Shown: piece after piece, positions 15,419-23,872 of the stretch
How the letters are laid out: every line of letters begins with the position of its first letter
Numbering within the stretch: position 1 is the first letter of the stretch
Origin: CAYVQF01 sp964454015
GTDB lineage: Bacteria > Myxococcota_A > Bradymonadia > UBA4248
NCBI GenBank assembly: GCA_964454015.1
Contig: CAYVQF010000041.1
Location: 1-52,780, forward strand
Direction of reading: 5' to 3'
DNA: 52,780 bases
Notes under the pieces: model-generated
What the model saw: the letters and a program-made list of their open reading frames with translations, nothing else
What the model was told of the DNA's origin: nothing
Database searches by the model: none
Made by a program: the position numbers and the translations under genes

Positions 15419-18400
15419 GGCAGCTCCCGGACGCAGCGAAATCCCACACGCGGCAGGCGCGCGCAACCCAGCTCCCCCGACGGCGCTGGCGCCATCATCG
15501 CCGCCTGCCACCAGAACGGGGCGTCATCGCTCGCGCCGCCCATGATCCCAAAGCCGCCGCTGCAGTGCTGGCGCAAGCCCGGCTCACAGCGCACCCACTC
15601 CCCCACTGAGGCGGCCAAATCGAAAATCCCCTCGGGGGTCCGGTTCCACGCCACACTGGCAACCCCACGCTGCCCGCGCAGCGCCTCCTCCCGCGACTCA
15701 CTCAACTCACCGGCGAAGGCATAGTTGCGCCCCTCCAACCCCCGGGCCAAAGCCTCAAAGTCCCGCTCCGTCGGCAAGCGCATCCCCAAACTGGCACAAA
15801 AAGCCTCGGCCTCCAGCGCCCCCACCCCGGTCAAGGGCGCGCCATCCTCGGCACAGAGCGCCACCTGCCCCACGCACGCCGTCGCCGGCGCCTGGCCCGA
15901 CGCGAGCCACCGCCACAAGCCACACGTCACCTCAGTGCTCATCACCTCTAGCCGCGGCCGCTGCCAAGTCTCCCGCGCCAACACCGCCACCCCCGGACGC
16001 GCAAAATGGTGCAGGTCGCGATGAACCCGGCGCAGCCACTCTTGTTGCCGCTCGCTCAGGCCCAGCTCCACTTCGCCCGTCTCGACGCGCAACAGGGGCA
16101 CCTTGTCGGCGATCTCTCTGGGATCCACGTAAGGTAGTTGCCAACGCCCTTCAGCGTAACGCCCTTGACTCAGGGCGTGCGCCTCACCGTCCAAGCCGCG
16201 GCGCAGCACCCACAGTCGTACGGCCACCGCCGCAGCCTCCTCCCGCGCAGGCGGGAGCACGGGACCGGCAGCGCCGAGCACGCGCAGGGACTCACCCCGC
16301 TGCAGGCGCTGCGCCACATCGTCCAGCAGCATGGGCGCGGCGATGACCTCAGCGCCACTGCCGAGGCGCGCCAGCGCCTGCTGCCAGCCTTCCTCGCCCG
16401 CCGCGGGAACGGCCAGGATCAACCCCAGGCCGAGGCGCACCGTCGCGTCATAGACCGCAGCGCTGCGCTTGCTCAACGCCAGCTCGCCAAAGTCGGCGCG
16501 CACCGTCTCGGCCAAGGCCGCAAAGGCCGGCCCCTCGCCGCCCTCTCGCCCCACGATCTGCACCCGGTCCAGCAGGTCGCCCTGGCGCATCAGATCGAAG
16601 AGCGCCCGGGTGTGTGCCCAGTCCAGGGTGAGGTAGCGCGGCCCGCCCGCGGCAAAGGCCGCCTCGATGAAGCCAAGCACCTCTGCGCTCTCCTCTTCAC
16701 CAAGCAGAAGGAGCAAGTCCGCACCGGCGGCGGCCACCCGCTGCGCCATCGCGCGCCGCGCCTCTTCTTTGCCGCCATAGCGCTCGATCTGGGTCTGCAC
16801 TTGGCTCCCAGCCAGGGCGGGCAGCAACTCGGCGAGGAGGCGCTCGCCGCGCTCCCCATCGGGCACCACCACTGCCACCTGGCGCTGTTCTTGAAGTTGC
16901 ACAAAAGCCGCCACGGCGCGCAGCGTGTCCAAGGCATCGCCGCCCGCATAATGCAGGGACGTGTCGCCGCCCACCCCAAGCCCTGGCCCCGGGGCCGCCA
17001 GCCGCAACGGCCCCTCGGCCACGGCGCGCGCCACCAGAGTAGCGCGGCTCGAGGCCAGGGGCAGCACCAGGGCGTCGACCCCCACGTGGTTCACCAAGTG
17101 GGCGGCCGCCCGCGAGCTGCGTTGCCCATCACCACCGTCGTCACAGGAGATGAGCACCAGGGGCGGCGTCAAAGCCGCGCTGTTCAGCCCGCGCACGGCC
17201 AAGCGCGCCACCAGCATGGCCTGTCGCACCTCGCCGTTGGTGCCGTTGTCGATGTGGCCGATGAAGCGGGCCTGATCCACGCCGACGGCGCCTTCGACCA
17301 CGTGGCAGTCTTCAGACTGCCAGGACACACAGGCGCCCTCACGGCACAAGGTCTCACCGGGGCACTCACTGTGGCGGCGACAGGAGGGCGCCCCTTCTGG
17401 GCCCGCGCTGGCTTCGGTCGTTTGCGGGCGCGGTGTGGCGGTCTTCTCGTCACTCAGGAGGCGCAGGCCCACGGCGATGCCCAGAATCCCCAGGGCAAAG
17501 AGGGCCAGGAGCCAGATCCAGGTGCGCCGGGCCGCGCCGCTGTCGTCCGCGCCGGCCGCAGGTGCCGCAAGGGGAGCCGCCCCCGCAGGCGCACGCCCCG
17601 GCGCAGGTGGATCCAAAGAGGGGCGTTCGCCGCGGCGCCAGTCGTCGAGATCGGCCATCATGGTCTCGGCATTGGCGTAGCGCGCGCCGAGGTCCTTGGC
17701 GACGGCACAGCTCAGGATGGCGCGCAGCCCGGGATCGGTGATTTCGGCGGGGATGGCGATGGGGTCGTCGTCGACGTGGCGCAGGGCCACCTCGAAGTTG
17801 CTGTCGCCTTGGATGGCCACGCGGCCGCTCAGGGCCTCGATGAAGACCAGGCCCCAGGAGTAGAGGTCCGACTGGGGGGTCATGGGGCGCTGGCGGAGCT
17901 GTTCCGGCGAGATGTACTGGGGTGTGCCGCGTACTTCTTGCTTGGAGGTCAGGCTGACGTAGCTCTTGTCGCGGGCTTCGACCAGGATGCCGGCGATGCC
18001 GAAATCGAGGACCATGGCGTTGCGGCAGCGGCCCCCGGGGGTGAGCATGATGTTCTGCGGTTTGAGATCGCGGTGGATGATGCCTTGGCGGTGGGCATAG
18101 GCCAGGGCGTCGGCCACTTGGCTCATGAGGTGCACCGCTTCCTCGACGCCGAGCTTGCCCTCACGGCGGATGACATCGTGGAGGGTGTGGCCCTCGATGA
18201 AGTCCAGGACCAGGAAGAGTTCTTTGTCGCCCATGGTCCCGGCGTCGATGAGGCGGACGATGTTGGGATGCTTCAGGCGGGAGATGAGCTTCATCTCGCG
18301 GTTGAAGCGTTTGACCTCGCGCCACACCTCTTCCTTGCGCACGCTCTCCGTGAGGAGAAACTTGACCGCCACGGTTTGGCCCGTGGAGATCTGGGTGGCC

Positions 18401-18492
18401 CTATAGACGACTCCAAAACCGCCTTCGCCGATCTGCTCGTCGAGTCGAAAGCGGTCGTCGATGACCTCACCCTTGCGCGCGCGTCCAGCCAT
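15415..18492 (-). CDS. Receptor Ser/Thr kinase with type-I periplasmic-binding and FGE/SUMF domains
   Basis: The 1025-aa protein starts with a complete Hanks-type kinase: GEGGFG (22-27), VAVK with Lys 44, HRD (140-142), DFG (163-165), GTPQYISPEQ (189-198). A Pro/Ala-rich juxtamembrane linker leads to one TM helix (about 325-345). Outside the membrane are a Cys-rich patch (CRRHSECPGETLC), a domain resembling type-I periplasmic binding proteins of the Leu/Ile/Val class (about 400-785), and a formylglycine-generating-enzyme-like domain (about 830-1025, with MRLPTERDFEALARG, WNRTPEGIFDLAASVGEW and VGFRCV). The order suggests ligand sensing coupled to cytoplasmic phosphorylation. The FGE domain may bind rather than catalyse, since such domains are often degenerate. 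ATG 18492 is chosen over an upstream start because GGTGGTGAG precedes it and the kinase begins right after. Confidence 0.92.
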   Translation of the reverse strand: MAGRARKGEVIDDRFRLDEQIGEGGFGVVYRATQISTGQTVAVKFLLTESVRKEEVWREVKRFNREMKLISRLKHPNIVRLIDAGTMGDKELFLVLDFIEGHTLHDVIRREGKLGVEEAVHLMSQVADALAYAHRQGIIHRDLKPQNIMLTPGGRCRNAMVLDFGIAGILVEARDKSYVSLTSKQEVRGTPQYISPEQLRQRPMTPQSDLYSWGLVFIEALSGRVAIQGDSNFEVALRHVDDDPIAIPAEITDPGLRAILSCAVAKDLGARYANAETMMADLDDWRRGERPSLDPPAPGRAPAGAAPLAAPAAGADDSGAARRTWIWLLALFALGILGIAVGLRLLSDEKTATPRPQTTEASAGPEGAPSCRRHSECPGETLCREGACVSWQSEDCHVVEGAVGVDQARFIGHIDNGTNGEVRQAMLVARLAVRGLNSAALTPPLVLISCDDGGDGQRSSRAAAHLVNHVGVDALVLPLASSRATLVARAVAEGPLRLAAPGPGLGVGGDTSLHYAGGDALDTLRAVAAFVQLQEQRQVAVVVPDGERGERLLAELLPALAGSQVQTQIERYGGKEEARRAMAQRVAAAGADLLLLLGEEESAEVLGFIEAAFAAGGPRYLTLDWAHTRALFDLMRQGDLLDRVQIVGREGGEGPAFAALAETVRADFGELALSKRSAAVYDATVRLGLGLILAVPAAGEEGWQQALARLGSGAEVIAAPMLLDDVAQRLQRGESLRVLGAAGPVLPPAREEAAAVAVRLWVLRRGLDGEAHALSQGRYAEGRWQLPYVDPREIADKVPLLRVETGEVELGLSERQQEWLRRVHRDLHHFARPGVAVLARETWQRPRLEVMSTEVTCGLWRWLASGQAPATACVGQVALCAEDGAPLTGVGALEAEAFCASLGMRLPTERDFEALARGLEGRNYAFAGELSESREEALRGQRGVASVAWNRTPEGIFDLAASVGEWVRCEPGLRQHCSGGFGIMGGASDDAPFWWQAAMMAPAPSGELGCARLPRVGFRCVRELP

Positions 18493-18789
18493 CTCACCAC
18501 CTTGCGCCAAGTGCCCAGCGCGGCGCCTGATCTGCGCCCAGGGCCGCCGCGATCCAAGGATGGCACGCCGCCCGCGTTTTGTGCAAGCCAAGGCGCAGCG
18601 TGGGGTGATCCGCGCGTTGACATCGGGCCTTGCATCACCGGCCTATTGTGGCTATGAAGCAAAGCCGGGCAGAGATTGGCTCTTCATGCGTTTATTGGAG
18701 CATCTTCAGCGAATTTTTTCCGCTCTTTTCTGCCACTGTTCGCACTTCTCGCGGCGGCGGCCTCACGTCACTTGGCTCATGAGGAACAC

Positions 18790-20037
18790 ATGCGCAAAAA
18801 CTTGTTTACATTGTTGGTTTTCTTTGCTGCCGTCACTTGCGGTGGCGTCGCGGCCATGGGCCAAGACGGTACGGCCACCACTTATGTCCCCGAAGGGGAG
18901 ATCGTCCAGACCGATACACCGAGTAAGGGGTGGGCCGGTGCGGTCGTGGTGGGTGCGTCCTTCAACATCGCCCAGAACTCCAACGTGGTCGGGCAGACCG
19001 AGGGTTATTCTCTGCTCCTGAGTGGCAACGCCACGGGCTCTCTGGACTACATCCACCTCGACCACGAGTGGCGCAACATCCTGCGCCTCACCCAGGGCTG
19101 GGCCCGCACGCCCGTCATCGATGAGTTCATCAAGAGCAACGACGTCCTGGCCCTCGAGAGCCTCTACAACTACTTCGTCACCTCTTGGTTCGGCCCCTTC
19201 GCGCGCCTCTCCTTCGAGACGGCCATGCTCGCCGCTGAGGACGTGCGCGCCAACGACACCACCTACGTGGTAACCCGTTCCAACGGTCAGGTCGACACCT
19301 ATGAGGGCGTGCGGCGGATTACCCTAGCCAACGCCTTCGAGCCCTTCTCCATGGAGCAGTCCATCGGTGTCTTCGCCCAGCCCATCAAGAGCAACCCCTT
19401 CACCCTGGCCGTGCGCGCTGGTGTGGGCGGTCGCGAGACCTTGGCCGATGGCGTCTTGGTCGTCAGCGACGACGGCGCCACGCCGGAGCTGGAAGTGCTC
19501 GAGCTCAGCAACGTCTTGCAGGCGGGTGCGGAGCTCTTCCTCACGATGAACGGCAAGGCCGTGGAAGACCGCTTGCGCTGGTCAGCCCTGGCCAGCGTGA
19601 TGTTTCCCTTCCTCACCAACGACGACACGGATCGCGGGGTGATGGACCTGACCAAGTGGGCCTTCGCCGCTAACCTCAGTATTTCCGTCTTCTCGTGGAT
19701 GTCTCTGGACTACCAACTGAAAGTTTTGCTCGACCCGCAGCTCTTGGACGAGTGGCAGATTCAGAACAACCTGCTCTTGACCTTCAACTACACCCTGATC
19801 GAAGCCAAGGCCCCCCCGGCGCCTCCGGCGCCAGACCCGGTCGCGGCCGAGAAAGAGGCCTTGGCGGCCGAGCTGAAAGCCGCCCAAGAGAAGGCACAAG
19901 AGGCTGAGAACAAGATCCAGGAGGCACAGGCCCAAGCGCTCGCCGCCGAGGAACGCGCCAAGGCCGCTGAAGCCCGCGCCGCTGCCGCTGAAGCCGCGGC
20001 GCCCGCGCCGGCTCCCGTGGAAGAAGGCAACGACTGA
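18790..20037 (+). CDS. Outer-membrane beta-barrel protein (DUF3078-like) with Ala/Glu helical tail
   Basis: The 415-aa product has a signal peptide (MRKNLFTLLVFFAAVTCGG, cleavage near AMGQ). The body alternates short amphipathic strands (SLDYIHLDHEWRNILRL, YNYFVTSWFGPFARLSFE, WSALASVMFPFL) in the manner of DUF3078-type beta-barrels: Trp-Asn in an early strand, and a later K/S-x-D block followed by long strands. From about residue 345 a Pro hinge leads to an Ala/Glu/Lys-rich coiled-coil tail of 60 residues, which could reach periplasmic partners or peptidoglycan. ATG 18790 has GAGG five bases upstream; the in-frame extension to 18676 lies outside the signal peptide and is not used. The barrel family assignment is moderate, its outer-membrane location likely. 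Confidence 0.78.
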   Translation: MRKNLFTLLVFFAAVTCGGVAAMGQDGTATTYVPEGEIVQTDTPSKGWAGAVVVGASFNIAQNSNVVGQTEGYSLLLSGNATGSLDYIHLDHEWRNILRLTQGWARTPVIDEFIKSNDVLALESLYNYFVTSWFGPFARLSFETAMLAAEDVRANDTTYVVTRSNGQVDTYEGVRRITLANAFEPFSMEQSIGVFAQPIKSNPFTLAVRAGVGGRETLADGVLVVSDDGATPELEVLELSNVLQAGAELFLTMNGKAVEDRLRWSALASVMFPFLTNDDTDRGVMDLTKWAFAANLSISVFSWMSLDYQLKVLLDPQLLDEWQIQNNLLLTFNYTLIEAKAPPAPPAPDPVAAEKEALAAELKAAQEKAQEAENKIQEAQAQALAAEERAKAAEARAAAAEAAAPAPAPVEEGND

Positions 20038-20207
20038 GGCCTAGGCCGGCCGGCGCCGGCTCCTGGTCCCGCGGCCGAGGTGCCGGCCGCGCGGCCACTC
20101 AAACAGAGCCCACGATAAACGATAACCTTGCCCGCATCTCCACGCCTGGAGCGGGGCTGGGGGGCGAGGTCTCGAGCGCTGGCGGGCACCCACCGGGCCC
20201 AGGTGGA

Positions 20208-20876
20208 TCAATCACCCAGCTCGAGCAGGGCGCGTTCGTGCATGCGGTTGATGCTGAGGTACACCGCCTCGAACTCGGCACCACTCATGACGAGTTGATG
20301 GGTCTCTTCACAGATGACGTCGGGCAAAGCCGCTGCCTGGGCGGCACCTTCGTAGCCCTGGAGAACGCCCACGACCATGGGCTCGGGCCCCAGAGCGCCC
20401 TCGACCCCGTAAACCAGGCGCAACAGGCTCGACTTGAGGGCAAACTCGAAGATGAACACGTGCTGGTCGTCATAGGCAGCGGCCAGGGCCGGGACGACCT
20501 CCTCCGCCAAAACATCGAGGAGATAGGTCAACGCAGCGGCGCCGTCCGTGGTGCCATCACCCGAGCGGGGTGGCAGCGTCGGCAGGACCAGGCCGAGCTC
20601 GCCGGCAATATTTTTGGCGGTGACGAAGGCCTCCTGCACGGCCTCATCGGGCGCGCCGCGGGAATGGGCCAACGCGGCGAGGGAGAGCTTGGCCGCAAAA
20701 ACCAAGGTCTTCTGCTTGCTGTTCCAGGTGGCCTTGGTGTGGGGTGTCCCTGGGTTCTCCTCTTGGGGTGCCGCGGCCGTTTTCGGCTGGGCGGCCGGTG
20801 CCGTCGGCGTCTCTTTGTCGCACGCCACAGGGGCAGCCAAAGCCAATAACATCCACATCAAGACCTTTCGCACCAT
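20208..20876 (-). CDS. Putative lipoprotein, function unknown
   Basis: The 222-aa product has a short N-terminal hydrophobic segment ending LALAAPVAC followed by Asp-Lys-Glu, a plausible though not ideal lipobox (Cys 19). A Thr/Ala/Pro linker to about residue 45 leads to a helical domain with no family that I recognise (KTLVFAAKLSLAALAHSRG, TYLLDVLAEEVVPALAAAYD). ATG 20876 follows GAGG by five bases. It is convergent with the barrel gene and divergent from pgm. The 170 bases between its end and the barrel gene are very GC-rich, with several imperfect inverted repeats that may terminate both genes, but there is no T-run. Confidence 0.75.
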   Translation of the reverse strand: MVRKVLMWMLLALAAPVACDKETPTAPAAQPKTAAAPQEENPGTPHTKATWNSKQKTLVFAAKLSLAALAHSRGAPDEAVQEAFVTAKNIAGELGLVLPTLPPRSGDGTTDGAAALTYLLDVLAEEVVPALAAAYDDQHVFIFEFALKSSLLRLVYGVEGALGPEPMVVGVLQGYEGAAQAAALPDVICEETHQLVMSGAEFEAVYLSINRMHERALLELGD

Positions 20877-21086
20877 GCCTACCTCGAGATCAGTCGCAGC
20901 AAAAGCGCCGCTAGGGCGGCATGCTAATCCTTTGCGGCGCCCTTGTCTTCCTCTCTCGTTGGGCGACGCGAGTCTTTGTACTTGGACGACAACGCGTTAT
21001 GCTACGGTGATCTAGTCGCCCCCGGGCACCTCGCCTGGCGGTCGCCGCCAGCGCGCAGGCGCTCTCTCCCCTGATTTGGAGGTCTC

Positions 21087-22736
21087 ATGTCCGTCTCTCC
21101 TCTCGCCGGCCAAGCCGCGCCCAAGTCGATCCTGGTCCAAGTCCCACGACTCATGACGGCCTACTACACCCAGACCCCCGACCCAGAGCGCCCGGAAGAG
21201 CGGGTCGCTTTCGGCACCTCGGGCCACCGCGGCGTCTCCCTCAAGTCCAGCTTCAACGAAGCCCACATCGCCGCCATCACGCAAGCCGTGTGTGATTACC
21301 GCCAAGCCCAAGGCTTCTCGGGGCCCCTCTTCATGGGCATGGATCCCCACGCCCTCTCCGATCCGGCCCAGGTCACGGCCGTAGAGGTGTGCGCGGCCAA
21401 CGAGATCACCGTGATGATTCAGGCGGATCTGGGCTATACGCCGACGCCGGTCATCTCCCACGCCATCTTGGCCTATAACCGTGGCCGCAGCAGCGGCCTA
21501 GCCGACGGCGTCGTCATCACCCCCTCACACAACCCACCAGAGTACGGTGGCTTCAAGTACAATCCACCTCACGGTGGGCCCGCCGACACTGACGCCACCC
21601 GCTGGATCGAGTCCCGGGCCAACGACTACCTCCGCGCCAAGCTCACCGGCGTCAAGCGTATCCCCTGGCAGCGCGCTCGCCAGCTCAGCACCACCGTCTC
21701 TTACGACTATGTCACGCCCTACGTCGAAGACCTGGCCCAGGTCATCGACATGCCGGCCATCGCCGCCGCGGGCCTGCGCCTCGGCGTCGATCCCATGGGC
21801 GGCTCGGGCCTGGCCTATTGGGCTCCCATCGCCGAGCGCTACGGGCTCGACATCCACCTGGTCAACGACACCTTCGATCCCACCTTCGCCTTCATGCACG
21901 TCGACTGGGATGGGAAGATCCGCATGGATTGCTCCTCGCCCTACGCCATGGCCGGTCTCATCGCCCTGAAAGACCGCTTCGATCTGGCCTTCGGCAACGA
22001 CCCCGACTACGACCGCCACGGCATCGTCACCTCCCGCGGGCTGATGAATCCCAACCACTACCTCGCCGTGGTCATCGACTACCTTCTGGCCCACCGCCCG
22101 GAGTGGTCACCCCAAGCCGCCGTGGGCAAGACCCTGGTCTCGAGCAGCCTCATCGATCGGGTCGTGGCGGCGCACGATCGGCGCCTCCACGAGGTGCCCG
22201 TGGGCTTCAAGTGGTTCGTCCCGGGGCTGCGCGACGGTTCCTGCGTCTTTGGCGGCGAAGAGAGCGCTGGCGCCTCCTTCCTGCGCCGCGACGGCACCAC
22301 CTGGACCACCGACAAGGACGGCATCATCCTCGCCCTGGCCGCCGCCGAGCTCACCGCCAAGACCCAGCGCGACCCAGGCGAGCATTACCAGCGTCTCACC
22401 GAACGGTTTGGCGCACCGTGCTACGCCCGCGTCGACGCCCCGGCGAGCGCCGCGCGCCGCCAAGCCATGGCCAAGCTCAGCCCAGAGGACGTCAGCGCCG
22501 ACGTCCTGGCGGGCGATCCCATCCGCGCCAAGCTCACCCACGCCCCGGGCAATGGCGCCGCCATGGGCGGGCTGAAGGTGGTCAGCGAGCGCGGCTGGTT
22601 CGCGGCGCGGCCTTCAGGCACGGAGGACGTTTACAAGATCTACGCCGAGAGCTTCGTCGACGCGGCGCATCTGAGCCAGATCCAAGGCGAAGCCCAACAG
22701 ATCGTCGCCAGCGCCATGGAGAAGCTCGGCCTTTGA
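21087..22736 (+). CDS. pgm: Phosphoglucomutase (alpha-D-glucose phosphate-specific)
   Basis: The 549-aa enzyme interconverts glucose-1-phosphate and glucose-6-phosphate (EC 5.4.2.2), feeding UDP-glucose and glycogen synthesis. Conserved blocks are complete: FGTSGHRG (42-49), the phosphoserine loop TPSHNPPEYGG (about 145-155), the metal-binding loop NDPDYDRHG, the sugar-binding loop GGEESAG, and the phosphate-binding end RPSGTEDVYKIYAES. Length and order match the alpha-PGM family of the E. coli Pgm type rather than ManB/GlmM. ATG 21087 follows GGAGG by five bases. Its stop overlaps a TTG start for murB (TTGA), so the two are probably coupled. Confidence 0.96.
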   Translation: MSVSPLAGQAAPKSILVQVPRLMTAYYTQTPDPERPEERVAFGTSGHRGVSLKSSFNEAHIAAITQAVCDYRQAQGFSGPLFMGMDPHALSDPAQVTAVEVCAANEITVMIQADLGYTPTPVISHAILAYNRGRSSGLADGVVITPSHNPPEYGGFKYNPPHGGPADTDATRWIESRANDYLRAKLTGVKRIPWQRARQLSTTVSYDYVTPYVEDLAQVIDMPAIAAAGLRLGVDPMGGSGLAYWAPIAERYGLDIHLVNDTFDPTFAFMHVDWDGKIRMDCSSPYAMAGLIALKDRFDLAFGNDPDYDRHGIVTSRGLMNPNHYLAVVIDYLLAHRPEWSPQAAVGKTLVSSSLIDRVVAAHDRRLHEVPVGFKWFVPGLRDGSCVFGGEESAGASFLRRDGTTWTTDKDGIILALAAAELTAKTQRDPGEHYQRLTERFGAPCYARVDAPASAARRQAMAKLSPEDVSADVLAGDPIRAKLTHAPGNGAAMGGLKVVSERGWFAARPSGTEDVYKIYAESFVDAAHLSQIQGEAQQIVASAMEKLGL

Positions 22737-23872
22737 GAGACACATCAGGCGCTCCACCCGGTCTCCACCGAGACCTCCCGCTGGCTCCCTACACCACCCT
22801 CGGTGTCGGTGGCGCAGCCAAGTACTGGCTCGCCCCGACCAGCGTCACGGCGGCGCGCGAGGCTTGCGCGTGGGCTCACGCGCAGGCTCTCCCTCTCTTC
22901 ATCCTCGGGCAGGGTTCCAACCTCGTCGTCTGTGACGACGGTTTCTCCGGCCTGGTCCTGCACCCGGCTTTTGCTGGGATCAGCACCTGCGGCCAGGAGG
23001 ACAGGGACACGCTGGTCGTCGCCGAAGCCGGCGTGGACTGGGATGGGCTGGTGGCCTGGAGTGTGGAGCAAGCTCTGGGAGGACTCGAGACTTTGAGCGG
23101 CATCCCCGGGCAAGTGGGCGCCGCACCCGTGCAGAACATCGGCGCCTACGGCAACGAGGTGGGTGAGCGCATCGCTTGGGTCGAGGCCCTCGACCTCCAG
23201 CGCGGCACCATGACGACCCTGGCGCACGACGCCTGCGGCTTCTCCTACCGCAGCAGCCACTTCAAAGGGCCCTGGGCTGGGCGTTACCTCATCACGCGCG
23301 TCGCCTTGCGTCTGCCGCCAGCGGCACCACTGCGCCCGCACTACGCTGAGCTCGGCGCAACCCTCGGTGCGGGCGATCACCAGCCGGAGGTGGTCCGGGA
23401 GGCCGTGCTGGGCATCCGGCGCCGCAAGGCCATGCTCCACGACCCCCACGACCCCAACAGCCGCAGCGCCGGCTCCTTCTTTACCAACCCCATCATCGAT
23501 CAGGTCACGGCCGACGAGATCTTGGCGCGCAGCCAGCCAGCGCCACCGACCCTACACCGCACGCCCGATGGGCGTTGGAAAATCTCGGCCGCCTGGCTCA
23601 TCGAGCAGGCCGGCTTCCACCGTGGACACCAACACGGCCGGGCGGGACTCTCTGGGCGCCACTGCCTGGCGCTGATCAACCGCGGCGAAGCCACGGCCTG
23701 CGAAATCCTTGATCTTGCGCGGCAAATACGCCAGGCTGTGCGGGACATTTTTGCAGTGGACTTGACCCCTGAACCCGTCTGGCTCGACCAGCACGGTGCG
23801 GGGCCCATGCCCTTGGACGACAACCCTACACGAGGAGTTTGCGATGGCAGAATTGAAGGTCAACGTCGGTGA
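22733..23872 (+). CDS. murB: UDP-N-acetylenolpyruvoylglucosamine reductase
   Basis: MurB reduces UDP-GlcNAc-enolpyruvate to UDP-MurNAc with FAD and NADPH, the second committed step of peptidoglycan synthesis. Visible motifs are TTLGVGG near the N-terminus, LGQGSNLVV (FAD loop), SGIPGQVGAAPVQNIGAYG, the catalytic Ser segment SYRSSHFK, SRSAGSFFTNPI and AAWLIEQAGFHRG. The layout is that of the long type-I enzyme (379 aa). No ATG precedes the first conserved block; the most sensible start is TTG 22733, overlapping the pgm stop by four bases with GGAG eleven bases upstream. The end overlaps the next gene by 29 bases. The gene is outside any division and cell-wall cluster visible here. Confidence 0.93.
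   Translation: MRDTSGAPPGLHRDLPLAPYTTLGVGGAAKYWLAPTSVTAAREACAWAHAQALPLFILGQGSNLVVCDDGFSGLVLHPAFAGISTCGQEDRDTLVVAEAGVDWDGLVAWSVEQALGGLETLSGIPGQVGAAPVQNIGAYGNEVGERIAWVEALDLQRGTMTTLAHDACGFSYRSSHFKGPWAGRYLITRVALRLPPAAPLRPHYAELGATLGAGDHQPEVVREAVLGIRRRKAMLHDPHDPNSRSAGSFFTNPIIDQVTADEILARSQPAPPTLHRTPDGRWKISAAWLIEQAGFHRGHQHGRAGLSGRHCLALINRGEATACEILDLARQIRQAVRDIFAVDLTPEPVWLDQHGAGPMPLDDNPTRGVCDGRIEGQRR

Noticed and set aside
12110..15511. Two very long minus-strand open frames opposite the vault homologue (12110-13963 and 14024-15511)
   Set aside because: They mirror the third-position GC bias of the real gene, give Gly/Val/Asp-rich sequence without any family motif, and lack ribosome binding sites.
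18617..18649. TTGACA upstream of the barrel gene as a promoter
   Set aside because: The nearest -10-like TATTGT is 21 bases away, too far for a standard sigma-70 spacer; a 17-base spacer lands on GC-rich sequence.
16138..18657. A long plus-strand open frame opposite the receptor kinase
   Set aside because: His/Gln/Arg-rich shadow translation; the minus strand encodes a complete kinase with all catalytic motifs.
20038..20207. Transcription terminators in the GC-rich convergent region
   Set aside because: Several imperfect GC inverted repeats but no clean stem with a T-run on either strand.
21818..22732. In-frame extension of murB back to 21818 inside pgm
   Set aside because: The extension reads as Arg/Pro-rich out-of-frame pgm sequence; MurB motifs begin only after TTG 22733.
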